The notes beneath the pieces were generated by a model that was not told where the DNA came from, did no database searches, and saw nothing but the letters and a program-made list of their open reading frames with translations. Position numbers and translations under genes: made by a program. Positions 20,104 through 35,100 of a DNA stretch of 64,000 bases are shown piece after piece. The stretch covers positions 4,610,000 to 4,673,999 of the forward strand of contig NC_133491.1 in assembly GCF_025370935.1 (NCBI RefSeq), read 5' to 3'. The DNA is from Choristoneura fumiferana (lineage: Eukaryota > Arthropoda > Insecta > Lepidoptera > Tortricidae). Within the stretch, counting starts at the first letter, position 1. Every line of letters starts with the position of its first letter.

Positions 20104-23100
20104 GTAAGCTGGTTTTTAAGAATGGACTTTTGCTGGATTTTCAGCTTACCGGAGAGAGAGAGAAAGCTGCAAGACGGGCAAATCTGGAAGGAAAATATTT
20201 ACTGGCAGGTATGTAAAATGGTGCCTCGATCTTTGGACGCTAAGGGATGTATGCAAAAATAAGTAGGTCCAATGAGATGGACGGATGACCTGGTTAAAGC
20301 TGCGGGTTCTTGGTGGATGCAGGCCGCTTCCAACCAAAGCGACTGTAGGTCTATGGGGGAGGCCTATGTCCATCAGTAGGACGTCTTACGGCGTATGTGA
20401 TTATGATGATGAAGACTATAGTTTCGGAAAGTCCATGGCAGTTCTGTCATGAATCTGAAATGACGAGAAACTCAATTTGATTGAAGAAGTTCTCTGAGGG
20501 GACTCCAATCAGGCCCTATACTACGAAATGCAAAATTCGAACTTCGTATCTTGCGTGAGAGCTAGAGTGCTAGAGTGAGAGGGATGGTACGATATGAACT
20601 TCGATTTTAGAATTTCGTAGTAACCCCCCTGCCTTATCCCTGGTAGCAGCCTTACAGACCATTAACACGCTACTGGCTTAACATTCCAGATATCGGACCT
20701 CTGCCGCATGTCTCGTGTATGTAGGCGATGGGCGCGGCTAGTCTCCCGGCTCTCAGCCAGGCCTGAAGTATGGAAGAAGATCCGAGCGGCTGGCCCCCTG
20801 GAGGTGGCTGCGCGGTGCGCCGGCGCGCGCGCAGGACCTTGCGTCAACGGCGTCAAGGAGTGGCGGGCAAAGAATTCTGTGGTAAGACTTTTTATTATTT
20901 AGGTACAGTCAACGTTATAAATAAGTGATCAGTTTTGTGACTACCGGATGGTCAAGTGGTTAGAGAACCTGACTACGAGTTCGATTCCAGGCCGGGGCAG
21001 ATATTTGTATAATAATAATAATTTATTTATTTTCTCCACCACCAAGTTACAATGTATCAATTACATTTAATAAATTTAAGTGTGCAGTTTACAGATTTAT
21101 GTGGGGGAGACTGGTGCGAGAACTAGACCGAGCCTGTGTGTCAGGCTACCAGGTCTCCAACCCTCAGCTGCCTGTATGAACAATGTGAATGTTTGTTCTC
21201 GGGTCTTGGATGTTTAATTTGTATTTAAGTATGTTATCTATATAAGTATGTTTATCCGTTGCCTAGTACCCATAGTACAAGCTTTATAGTTAGATAGTTT
21301 GGGACTAGGTCAATTGGTGTCAAGTGTTCCATGATATTTATTTTTTACCAGTATGTCATTTTAACGTCATGCTTGTAAAGCCATACGAGATTGTGTACCG
21401 ACTGAAAGTGACAAGGTACAAAAGTGATCACTTATTTATGACGTTGACTGTACCTTAATTTTCACACACACACACACAAATATCACGCCTGTTTTCCCAA
21501 ATGGGGTAGGCAGAGCACACGAAACGTTACCGCTTCGGAGCCACTTCTAGCAATTTTAGGTTTTAAGTTTGACAAAAAAGGTATAATAGTGACAGGTTGC
21601 TAGCCTATCGCCTACGGTATACCTTAACCTAATTTTCAAACTTTCTTATTACTGTACTATAAACAACTTTATTCACCTGCGACCTTACTGCTGCTCTTCC
21701 ACTCTAAGAACACACACAAACCCAATTATCACTACCAACACTCTACACTGACCCGTTTCGAACTCAGCCAGAGTTCATCCTCAGAGCAATATAACCGTTC
21801 ACCATGCAACTAGATATTAGAGTCTTCGCGGGTGAGAAAAATAATTGTTTATAGTACAGTCGAGTTCATAAATTTGTGAGAAAAATTTGATCAAAAATAT
21901 CTGAACACGACTATTGTTAACGGCGTAGAAAATCAAATTTTTGCTCACAAGTTTATGAACTCGACTGTACATGGACCTTCGCATGGTAAAGCCTGGTTCA
22001 ATAAATTATTTGTTATTAAGAGGTACTATTTATTTATTTTCTACTCTATTTTGACCTACTTTGTGGCGTAAAAAAGAGAGAATAGGCTGCCGTTTTCCTT
22101 TTCGTAATCTTTCTCAATGTAATCACTAATCTGTTTCAATAGAGTACTTGTAGTTCTCACGGAAATTACAACTTGGGCGGCAGTCTAAAAAACGCTAATT
22201 GGCACATTTACCAAAGACGGCGTTGACTTGAGCGATGGACTCGCTCGACACTGCCGAGTAAAAATAATCAAGTGTGCAGTTCACTGATCCAATTTATTAT
22301 TCAAAGACAAACTTAATTACGTTTCTCAATTGGGAAGATGTCTGTGAAAAAAAAATATTTTTCACTTCTCATGCTCGTAAAGTTCGTATTTATGCTAGAT
22401 CAACGCGATATAAAATGATTTTTTATGCTCTAGTGCATAAAATAAAATCTTTGTCTAAGACCAAGGCAATCAGGTTGTTTACAGCCACAAACCAAAAAGT
22501 TTCTATATATTTATTTTTTATTTATATAATATTAAAAATCAACCAAGTCAATCATAATAGATCAATAAAATTAAAAAAAAAATTATAATAGTAATAAATG
22601 AACAATAAAAGGTACTTACCTACATAGTAAGGGAAAAATTGTTCCCACTATTGCTATTTTATTTCTTCGCCATAGAAGTGAAAAGCAGAGTGTAAAACTC
22701 TAGCATTAAACCCATTTTCCCCTCGACGTGTCTATCCACCCCACATGGCTATATGAACGTCTCGGGTAAAATGGCTCGTTTATGGTCTTGTTGTACAATC
22801 TACTATATTGAATCTATATTTTGCTCACTGCAAGAACAAATACAAATCACACAAACCCAACTATCACCATCACCACAATATGCTGACCCGTTTCGAACTC
22901 AACCAGAGTTCATCCTCAGAGCTACACTACCGTTCACCATGCCGGGTAAAATGTAACGCATGATTCAATAAACTGTTAAAAAATTGACGTGATAACTGTA
23001 AAAAGCTTTTGTACCACATTTTTACGCAAAGTAAAGATATTTGAATACATACTAGTTTGATAATGAACAGCATTTTTATCGCAGGTGACAGCAGCAGGGG

Positions 23101-26100
23101 CCCAACTGCTGGCAGCCACCTTCCGCAACCTGACGCACCTGGCAGTCACAGGGTCTAGCAGTATGGACGCGCGTGCGTTGGCACCGCTCGTCACTGATCT
23201 GGTGGAACTTCGCCACATCGACCTTACAGGTATGACCATGATTGCCAGCACTAAAGCTTGAAACGCACTGAAAGCTGTGGCTGAGCGGTGCGGCGCGGCG
23301 CGGAGGCGGCACTAGTTGCAATAGCTAGGTTGGAGCTGACGTGAAAATATAAGCGTGGCGCGGTTCTATGCGGACTCTTTCATGTTAGCTCGAATATAAC
23401 AACCACCGGTATTGGGAGGGTGCGAAGTACTAGGTGGGGGTGATGAAATCTATCGCAGCGCTCATGGTGGCCAAAAGTAGAAATAGTTCTGGCTCTGTCA
23501 TCTGTCATACTCATATGAATCTATCATTAACAAAGCAATTTGTTTAGACTTTAACTACCTAATTTTAGTACTAGATATTTGTGTTATGATGCGAGCTTGA
23601 ACACTGTCCCTGTTTTGTTCTTAATTCCTCTACATCTCGGACATGTCCAGCAACAATTTTCCTTATGAAACGGTTTGTGGTTGAACTGATACTCATTTTG
23701 ATCTGAAAACGATATTTTAATTTATTACTATCGATAATTATATAATTTTACTATTATTCAAAGAAACCAATAAGATAGCTTTATCTTTGCGTTTTACAGT
23801 AAAAGTATTACCAAATATGAAGTAAGCAAGCCCTGATATAACGAAAATAAAACACACTTTTTGAATAAATTTTACTTACATAATTTAATTTTAATGACCA
23901 AAAATGAATTCACATCCTTTTGTCCACCCAAATCACGGTATCACAGTAATTTTGTATTATAAATTAATACGTTGTATGTTTGATTTTGGTCACAATGTCG
24001 CGATGAAATTTCAAAACGTCAGAGCATCAGAGCCAAAAAATTTGCGTCCGCTAGGTGGCGCTGATGTCGTGCACAGAGCCAATAGCATCCGCGCTGCGCC
24101 GCGCTGTACCGCTTCGCCACCGCTGTCAATGCGTTTCAAGCTTTAGAGCCTTATCACACTTTAGCACTGGCGATTTGCGGACGAGTTGAAAGCTTGGCGA
24201 GCGAGCAGTGATTTCGTCGCGAGTGCGTAAGAATTCGCCGCGAGCGCGCAATGATTCGTTGCGTACATACTCGCAGGATAGTACGCAACTGAACCGTATG
24301 GCGACCCAGCCTTGGGTCCGACGCAATCTTTACGCACTCGCGATGAAATCGTTGCGAGCTTGTGGCGAAACCGCCACGCGCTCGCGACGAACTCGCAGCG
24401 CGCTGGCCTCGCTTATAACTCGTCCGCAAATCGCCAGGTTAATAAGGCTCTTACTCTTCATTCCAAAAATAAATTCTTAATCAAACGCTCTTTGCTGTAA
24501 TCGTAGGAAAGAGACCAACAGTGGAAACTAAGCATGCCGTCAAGCCAAATAAAGGAGCAGCAACACCGCTGCTTAAGAAACGGCGACGGTACGGAATCGC
24601 CGTGACGTATCGTATGCGCACCGTTTTAATCATGCACTCCACACCGCTGCTTAAAATACGCAGACGGTGCGGAATCGCAGTGACGTGCCGTAAACGTCAC
24701 GACTTTTTATAGAGAACATGCGGTAAAGTCCTGACGTTTACGGCACGTCATCGTCGTCGGCTAATCCTGCCGTAAAGCAGCAGTGTTTACACTGTTGTGT
24801 TTCGGCGTGGAGAGTAAGACAGCCGGTGAAATTACTGGCACTTGAACTTGATGTATACCATCTTAGGCTTCTAGGTTGGCAGCTGGCTGACTGGATAGTC
24901 AAATAAAAAAAAAAGTCACTGTGATTCCGCACTGTTTGCGTATTTTAAGCAGCAGTGTGGAAAGCATGCAAAAAAAACGGTGCGCATACGATGCGTCACT
25001 GCGATTCCGTGCCGTTACGAGTTTTTTAAGCAGCGGTGTAGCTAATAGTTATATAATAATAATAATAATAAATATTTATTGTACTCAAAAACAAGTGTTA
25101 CAAGAATCATAAACTTAAGTATGTACAAAAAGATCTTAAGTAAGTGGTCGAGCTTTCAACCCGTAAACTTATAGAATATGACTCTCAGAGGAGCCATGCT
25201 CTCCTTAGTTAGGTATACTTAACGGGCTAAGCCTTCTTTGATAGTTGTTTCTATTCTTATAATGAAACTAGCGCCCCGTCTTCGCTCGGGTACAAATGGT
25301 TTGTAATAAAATAAAGGCACTTTATGTTTTTCGGCTCTATTTCCCAAAGAATATATCCGCACGAAACTGGGGCGCGTCGATAGTGTATAGTGTATATATA
25401 TAAACCTTCCGTGAAAAATAATTTCACTGATGGTGAAGATCTCATTTAAATTCTTAGCTTAGTTTAAAAGATCTAAGAATACAGACGGCGGGAAGTGACT
25501 TTATTTTATACCACGTAACATTTTTTTTCTGCACAGTATCTTCTTCATTCCTTCGGGGGCACAAATAAAAAAAAACGAACACAGAACAGTTGTACGAAAA
25601 ATCAACCATAGTTCAACTGCTGGTAATAAATTTTAGAAATGTTCGAGTTCTGTGGCAGCTAAATCGACAATTTTATTACGGACTAGAGAACAATGTTGGT
25701 TAAATATAAGTAAAATACATGTCTGTTTGGTTTATTACATAATCAGAATTAATATCACTTCTTGAAATTACGTTAAGTACATTTAAATTCTGGGTGCGCG
25801 TCTAGAGAAAATTTGTAAATGAGGATTTACGTTTTCATTTTAACTTGTTAAGAGTAGCTCATTATATAAATGTCGTAGTGCTTTATTTAATTAAAAATAT
25901 ACATCTCTCTTATACTAGCTGCTAGCTACGACTTCAACTGTATTTCTTTCTTTAAAATATAAATTTACGCTCTGAAGTGATAAGTCCTAAAGCTTACCTT
26001 GGATTTTTTCTCTATAATGATAATAATAATAAACCTGATATCGTGCTGACAGATCGATCAAACCGCCAGGCAGTGCTCGTCGACATCACTATCCCACATG

Positions 26101-29100
26101 ACGAGAACCTCGTGAAGGCCGAGAAGGACAAACTCAGCAAGTTCCTTGACTTGGCTCACGAGGTGACTGCTATGTGGGATGTTGACTCGACGATCATTGT
26201 CCCGATAGTCGTTTCGGCAAACGGCCTAATAGCGAAGAGTCTCGACCAACATACGCTATTTATATACGTAGACACAAGAACATACGCTATTTTCATTTGA
26301 CATAGGTACTTAGTGCGTTTCTCTACTAATGTGGTGATTAGAAATGAAGTGAATTGAGTGACAAAGTAAATCATAATCTTCCGTGCCAACCGTTCTCAAC
26401 CAGGGTTATACTGGTCAGAGACGCCTGTATAATCTTGGTTTAGAACGGTTAGAGACTCACTATAGATAATACTTAGCTATTTACTTAGTGATAAAAAGAG
26501 AATCTCGTCAAGTTTTCATGCATGAGTAAGTAATGTTAAGTACTTAAACAAAATTGAATGAAATAAGCTGTTATTAAGACTTTATCTTTAAAGTTCATTC
26601 GTGGTGTTGGAGCACATATTACAGACGAATGGCGAGACCAAGATAATGAGATAGAGTTTTGCATTTTGGTCTCAGTCTGAGCACGAACTTTATAGTTCAA
26701 AGTAATGAGTCTGGTATTTGCGGTTCAGCAACTTTTTAAATGTTATACATCTGTATATGTAAGTGTTAATGAGGTAGGGTTGCAACTAAATTGCTCCTGT
26801 TTCTAACTACCTCTCTTTTACTCTGACATTTGTATTTTCATTTTGATTTTCAATTGACTTTCTTTCCAGGCTGTCCATCAGTGGACTGGCCGGAGTGGGC
26901 GTGGCTGGAAAGCCGGCTGGCGACACGTCGGCCGCCGGTGGAGTACATAGACCTCACCGACTGCGGCGCTGTGACGGACGCTGGGCTGTGCGCGTTACTG
27001 CACACTTGTCCCTCGTTACAGTACTTGTATCTACGTAGATGCACCCTTGTCACAGGTAACTAAATGATACTGAACGCCTTATCGGAATTTGAATGGTGGA
27101 ATTATTATACTATTAAACTTTTTTTATTTTATTTATTAGAGCAGCCGTTACCGAGATCCCCGACACAAAAAATATGCATGAATTTGATCCTTTAAAAGTG
27201 TTATATTTCTTGGCTTATCCAATAACGTTAAATGACGATTGTACTTTTATTAGCTTTGATATTTTGTTTCACAAGCCCGTGAATAAACCATTGACCTATT
27301 TTAAGTCAAGGACTTACCCAGCCACCCCCTAACATGTTATACACAATTTATATCGCTGTGGTAGTAATTATGGCAAATTTAATTAGTTAATTATAACAAG
27401 TGAAAATATAACGTTACATTTGCAAGACCATTAAGGATCGCATGTTCTAAGGCTTGTCAATATGTTTTGTGATAAAGATCAAATCGGTAATAACGTGTTG
27501 TCGATTTATTTTATGGTGGGCTTGATTAATACATTGTTTACTTTCTACTTGACTGCGCTAGAGTGGTGTGTGTGTGTAGAGAGAGAGGGGGGGGGGGGTG
27601 TAAAGCACTCAGCATAGTTAAATATTGGTGAGTGCGGAATACAATTTAATAGCTTTACCGTGAACGGTTGCCTTTACTTTTACGAGTATTTCTCTTGACG
27701 TCTCTAATTACTCATTACAGGCTCATTCAATAAAATAATTTGATATCCTAGCCTATATGCGTCCCCAGCAGTGGGATAGTGGGACAGACTTTTATCAGAA
27801 TAGGAGGGCTTAGATGTACTTCCCATGCGGGCGTAGTGCGGATTGGGAACTTTATGTGCAGGTTTAATCACGATTTTTTCTTTCATCGTAAGGCTCGTCG
27901 TAAATTCAAATGTTTTTTGCACATGAAGTTCGAAAAACTCAGAGGTGAAAACCCGCATTTGAACCTACGATCCTCTGCTTGAGAGGGCGTAGGTTAAACT
28001 TTTGTTAAACTACTTAACCACCACGGCTTTTAAAATACATATAAGAATTACTTTATTGATCTCACAAATAATTACATTTCTTGTGTACAATAGTTCCAAA
28101 TAAGGCTCCTTTCGTAGTCTCCCCTAATATTCTTATCTTCCTTCAGATGCAGGCGTTCGATGGATACCTTCGTACTGCGCGCTCAAAGAGCTCAGCGTGT
28201 CCGACTGTACCGGGGTTACTGACTTCGGCCTGTATGAGCTGGCGAAGCTGGGACCTGCGCTGCGATATCTTTCTGTGGCCAAGTGTACTCAGGTAAGAAG
28301 TGGGTAGAGTTACATTGAAGCCCCGAGAGGCTAATGAGTTTTATTCGAGAGAGCGAGCGCCGCAGTGTAATGCTCCCTATCCCCCAATCCCGGTCCTGAG
28401 AGGGATGGTACGATACGAACTTCGATTTTCGAATTTCGTAGTAGATTAGCCCCCTGCTTTTGCGATTTGATCGCACTGTCAGGAATTTCCAGTCTTATTT
28501 ATTAGGATTATAAAGTCTGATTGACTTGAAAATTGGAGAGGGAAATAACTGCGCTGCCAAGGGGTTAGTGTGCAAAGGTTATGTGACAATATTTTATGCT
28601 CTGGCTACTCCCCAGGTCTCCGACTCAGGAGTACGAACCCTAGCCCGCCGTTGCTACAAGCTCCGGTACCTAAACGCGCGCGGCTGCGGCGCGTTGGGTG
28701 ATGATGGAGTGGAGGCAGTGGCGAGGGGCTGCTCCCGGCTGAGAGCCCTGGACTTGGGTGCTACGGACGTGTCGGAGGCTGGCTTACAGGTAGTTGAGAC
28801 TTGATTTTTGCCAGATTTACTTAGAATTAATTCATACTTCAAAAATCTCTGCAATGATAGCAACGTAAGTTTGAGCCGAATGCTGCCCAGTGATGTCTAA
28901 AGACAATTTAAGTACTTAATTAAAGGCTCTAACGAAGGCAACAACAAAAGCAAATAAAAGAAAGAAATATTTAAATATCTTCAATTAGCCTTTCCCGTGG
29001 TTTTGCGTGAACTATTAAGTCTGGCAGTAGACTTGAAATTCCGGATTTTTTCTTAACTCCCATGGCAAGTCTCAAAAATGACATCGTAGTATTTTAAACC

Positions 29101-32100
29101 GTTCCATGGACATCACTGTAAAGTATTATTATTTACTATGCAATTTGCTAATTTGGTGAACATCTACATTTATTATAAAAGTACATTTAGCAAAAAACTA
29201 TTATTCATTCATCAGTAACGAGGGCTGGCCACTAATTCGCACAGCGAATAAGTATCGCTTCAAACCTCGCCCATTGACGGCGATTAGGCCAATTTTTCTA
29301 CTTATAGTTTAAGTTTTATTACGTTTGTTTTTGTTTATTCTGTTGAAAATAAAATGTTTCTATTTATCAGTGAGGATGATATAGTATTCGATATAAGTAT
29401 ACGATTCCTATGTCATTCATTAGTCAAATGGAGTTATACTTAGATTAATATTATATGTGGTATTAAATCATCACTATTGATAGATATATAAATGCAATCA
29501 TGGCGATTGTTTATTATTAAACTTTGATAAAGTCATAGATAAAACCCAATAATGAAACTTTAGCTTCATGTCCTGATGATAGGGATTTAATCAAATCAAA
29601 TATACTAATGAACCTCACACCCATGCGAATGTGTCATCATAAATGGATAATATTGGATTATTAAAAGAGATAGATACGGGTAGCTCTGCGAGCGTTTCAA
29701 CCGCTATCTGTTTCCTGTCATATATTAAAGAAATGAGAGACCGTCAACTAGAAATTTTAATGAATTGTAATTGGCATAGGTCTCAAAACAGCACTGTTTT
29801 TTTTTCTTCATAAAATAGGCGAATTTAAGACACCTATTTGAAGGACTTTGGTTTTAGTTGCGTTTTAAATTTTTTAGCCTTTTTAGTTATAAGTTATCGG
29901 AATTATAGCTAACCATAGTTGCCATGGCCACAATTATTAAAAAAAACGTAGTGTCTTCTGTCACCTGGCAGTGTTAGAATTAGGCGGTTTAGTTATATAA
30001 CGTTTATTTACAATGAAAGTCAAACAAAGGTCAAACATTATTTTGCAAATATACACACGATCAATTAGTATTTTTTTACAAAAATGTTATAAAATGATTT
30101 AATAAGCCTTTCCTCGAAATGGTTTTGGAATGAGACCACATTGTGAAAAAAAAGTGATCAATGCCCATTTTGCCGCATACACATCATTTCATTTTAAGTA
30201 TAAAATCGTTCTATTCTACCCGACTCATTTCTTCAGTAAAAGCGACCGGAAACTGTTAGCGTTTGAAATGCTAGTAGAACTATCCATACGCTGTTAGCGC
30301 GCAAAAACAAAACCTACAAAAGGTGTCAAAATTGTGGTCTCTGATCTCACATATCAGAAGTAGTTAGGTACTAAGTAAACCGAAATTTCTGGCAAGGCGA
30401 GGGTCGGTCAAAGAAACTAATAGGGATCTACAGAAGAAACCTAAGCACCCCGCAGAGCCTAACGGGTGAATGCATGCTCTTCTCCCGGCTATCCAGCAAA
30501 AGGCTGAAGCAAGACTGGGTAGATAAGAAACTCCTTCAACCCTCTTTTCCTCATAGTAAGCTCCAGGGAGCCGGGTTTTTAGAGGTGAGACGTATTTACT
30601 GGAATAGGTTTTGGCTTGGACGCGTGAGTACGCGTTCCCGCCCGCGATTCTTTTAGCGTACGAGTATTTAGGAGTACGGCGGCTGACAACGTTCCGCCAA
30701 CTTGAAAACAAGCATGATGCGTGCGCTCACTGCGCTCGCGCTTGGAACTATGCGCAAAACGTCCGGGAATTTCGGTTCCTCGGGATCGCCCGACTCGTCC
30801 TAGCCACTGCACGATGAATTCCAGGAAAAACGAGCGATTTATCATTTGTTCAAATAACACAAAAAAAATGCTATAAAGCATGAACCTAAAAAAGTCTAGT
30901 TTCTTTTGATGACAATTCGGTAGTTCGATATTCGTAAAACTACTAAAACTAGTACGGACATACGCAATCACGGCAGCGCATTTACGGGAATCATTTTGTT
31001 TACGCAATGAGTCAATTGACTTAAGTACTTGTAGATACTCGTGGACCTAGTCTTTGGATCTAGTCTTTTTGTGGACGCGTACTCGCAAGACTCAGTCCGC
31101 GTTTTGTCTAAAGTACTATTCAATGGAAAAAATCAATCGTGTAAACAAAGCAATTTTTCACGATTACTCCGTAGTTACGGGTTTTTTAACCGGTGAAAGT
31201 TCGCTGTCTGGGCCCTTTCTTCCTAGTCGTCCATAACGAATTTTTCCCGACTGCACGCACCCAATCCTATAAAGCACCTCAAATAAAGTAAAAACATGTA
31301 ATCAAAAGTAAGCGCCTAGCGTCTTTGGCCCTTCCAGTGAATCAATTTAGTTTAAATAAATAATAAATAAATATCACGGGACAATTCACAAAGTAAGCTT
31401 AGCAAAGCTTGTGTTATGGGTACTAAGCAACGGATAAATATAATATAGATAGATACATGCTTAAATACATAGTAAACACCCAAGACCCGAGAACAAACAT
31501 TCGTATTTTTCATACAAATATCTGCCCCGACACGGGAATCGAACCCGGGATCTCAAGCTTCGTAGTCAGGTTCTCTAACCACTAGCTAGCGGCCATCTGG
31601 TCGTCAAATTTTAGTTAAAAGCACTAACTATAATCTTACCATGGTTGCAATGCTAAGGTGACGTTTGAGAGCCTATAGGATCTAAAATGCACAGAGGCGT
31701 ATTTAAAGATTTGGGGTCCCGGCCAGTTAGCTTTGCCGCCCTGTTAAGTGACGATAAAGTATTAAAAAAAAGTGCCATAAGTGGCTTGGCCGCCCCTCGC
31801 AGCCTGCTGCCCCGGGGTATAGCCCCCTTGGCCCTAAGGTAAAGACGCCCTTGTACAGCATACATTGAAACAGGCAGACCGTGAATTTTACTAATTAGGA
31901 TTCTTTTGGCGCTTCTGCGTATGCAACTCTAAAAGCCTTTGTTGTTTTGGGTCTGGCAAAGCTTTTTGCAGGCATGTATCTTTTAAAACGTAGAGAAAAT
32001 AGAAGGTACAAAGGTCCGTTTGATTAAATTTCTCATTAAAGTTACTGTCTTAATTATAACCCTTGCCTTTGAACGGATACGCCACCGTAGGTAATAAATT

Positions 32101-35100
32101 AGTCCTTGTATTCTAAAAATAATGAATCGATGTTCAGGCGCTGCTTTGAAGACACCTATGTATGTTATTTTTCAGTAATAACCTAATCAACAAAAAGTTG
32201 GAAAACCCCGCCTTTGTCACTTTAAAGTTCAATATCTCAAAAACGGCTGAACCGATTATGATGAAACATGTTTAAGAACAATCGCTAAAAACCCTGATTT
32301 CAAATAAAATAAACCGCATTCAAATCGTTCCACCCACTTAAGCCCTATGGTGCCACAGACAGACGGACAGACACAAATAGCGATCAAACTTATAACACCA
32401 CTCTTTTTGCGTCCGGGGTTAAAAAGATCTTTTTCTTTCAGTCGTTAAGCCGTGGAAGCTTAGTGGTTTGACCTATGGCTTCTCAAGCACAGAACCTTGG
32501 TTTCAAACCCGGGCTCGCACTTCTGAGTTTTTCGAAGATCATGTGCGAAATTACATTTGAAATTTTCCACGCGCTTTAAGGTGGAAAACATTGTGAGGAA
32601 ACCTGCACGATGGTCTGTGTGAAATTTCCAATCCGCACTGGGCCCGCGCGGGAACTACGGCCCACGCCCTATCATTCTGACAGGAGGCTTTCCCTGGGAT
32701 CATGATGACGATGGATCTCTTTTAGGTAGCCTTAGAATTAGGCTAGATTCCTAGAAAAATATTGTACAATGTAGGTACGGGCACGTATTTTATATTTTGA
32801 AAATTGGTATGATAGCTGGATCTCTGGAGTAGATTAGGTTTTTTTTTATTCGACTGGATGGCTAACGAGCAAGTGGGTCTCCTGATGATAAGAGATCACC
32901 ACCGCCCATATACATCTGCAACACCAGGGGTATTGCAAATGCGTTGCCAACCTAGAGGCCCAAGATGGGATACCTCAAGTGCCAGTAATTTCACCGGCTT
33001 ACTCTCCACGCCGAAACAAACGCTTCACGGCAGGATTAGTGAGCAAGATGGTGGTAGCAATCTGGGCGGACCTTGCACAAGGTCCTACCACCTGCAAAAC
33101 TTCAGGAACAGGAGACTTTTATCCCGATATTCCCACGGGGTCTGAATTTATTCATGCAAATTCCGTAAATATTAGTCACTAAGTCTAGAGACTAGGAATT
33201 GTAAGACAGTTATTAAAATCAAAAGCCTATTCGGCAAGTAGGTCGCAAAAGGCACTTTTACGTCACTTTTTTAAACTATCAGCGCTTTCGGAAAAACGAT
33301 TATTGCCGAGAAGAACGCGCCGCAAGAAACTTGGCAGGAAGTCACTTTTCAAAACAAAACAAATTAATGCGTACGCAATGACCATACTAAATTTCAACTG
33401 TCAGATTTAATGGGGATAAAAAAACACGGGTAATGGCTAGTGTGAACTATAAATGAGAAATTCAATTTACCTCTGTAATTCGAGTTCGCAAAAATCTAGC
33501 TGAAACTAGCGTCAACTCAAATGCAAATACATATTCCGGATTTTCCGGATACAATATGTCCCCATGCGGGATATGACAATGATACTCTGTTGGTAGTCGA
33601 TATATATTATGTAAATATCACTGTCGACATTTCCAGAACTATTTCTGTATCTGACGCTTCAAACATACAGAACTAATCGTATAAGGAATAGAAATGTCCC
33701 GCGAACTAAAAGCGTCAAGCGCCTATAGATATAGATGATACGTTTTGTTAAAAATGTAAATTTTTAATGCAAGATCTTTGCTGACTCTTCATTTTGTTAA
33801 CTCTTCTTCTTTGTCACATACTCTTGACAGAGCAGCCTTGTTTACGATTTGTTCGACACTTTCCTCACAGTACCCTTAGTGTAAGTTTTCGGTTACAAAA
33901 TACGTCTCGATCGCGTTAGTGTGTGAGTTTATGTTTGTTACTTCTTCACGCTAAAAACGGCTGGATGAATCTGGATGAAATTTGATACCGATGTAGATAG
34001 CTGGGTATCTAGAATAACACATAGGCTACTTTTTATCCCCATATGTCCAAGGGATAGGGATAAAATCTAGAAATCTCATTCGCTGGGTATGAAATCATGA
34101 AATTTGACTCCATTGATTATAATGCAACGTCATAAAAACCGCGATGTAATTCCCAAGGGAATTTTGTAAAGCCCCGGATTTTCGACGAATTTACGTGTGC
34201 TAATACCAAGCCGCGGGTAAACACTAAAAAATAATAAATACCTAAAAAATAATTGAATAAAGTTATTTTGACTTCGACTTCGATGCTACGCGACGCTGCA
34301 CATTTCATTGAGAAAATAACGTGAACCTACTCATTTCGCTTAGTAAGCCGGCCACACACGCTAGGTTATAATATATCATCATCATCATCAGCCGGAAGAC
34401 GACCACTGCTGAACAAAGGCCTCCCCCTTAGAACGTGGTAACTTTGCAGGTGGTAGGACCTTGTGCAAGGTCCGCCCGTATTGCTACCACCACCTTGCTC
34501 GTTAATCCTGCCGTGAAGCAGCAGTGCTTGCATTGGACTGTTGTGTTTCGGCGTGGAGAGTAAGACAGCCGGTGAAATTACTGGCCTTGAGGTATCCCAT
34601 CTTAGACCTCTAGGTTGGCAACGCATCTGCAATCCCCTGGTGTTACAGGTGTCTATGGGCGGTGATTATCTCTTACCATCAGGAAACCCACTTGCTCGTT
34701 TGCCATCCAGTCGAATAAAAAAAAAGTCACAATAAACGACAACTTGCCACTTGCATCCACCGGTTTCCCGCAACTCTCACGACGTCGTCAGTCCACCTGG
34801 TGGGAGGCCTGCCAACGCTTCGTCTTCCGGTTTGTGGTCGCCACTCGTGGACTCATCTCCCCCAACCGTTATCATTCTTCAAGCGATGTGGCCTGCCCAT
34901 TGCCACTTCAACTTGCATATTTTTCCAGCTAGTTCGGTGACTTTAGTTCTTTGACGAATTTCCGTATTCCGTATTCTATCGCGCAAAAAAACTCCAAGCA
35001 TAGCTCTCTCCATAGCTCGTTGCGTGACTCTGAACCTCTCTAAAAGGCCAACAGTCAAGGACCACGTCTCAGCGCCATAAGTCATCACTGGCAATACACA

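Noticed and set aside
19876..20262. Unspliced 128-codon frame at Fbxl7 exon 1
   Set aside because: It starts at a non-ATG codon inside the intron and reads through a consensus donor; splicing at 20103 yields the F-box.
30579..31007. 142-codon minus-strand frame in Fbxl7 intron 6
   Set aside because: No domain, crosses a GC-rich repeat-like patch, lacks splice or promoter context, and is within the length expected by chance for this window.
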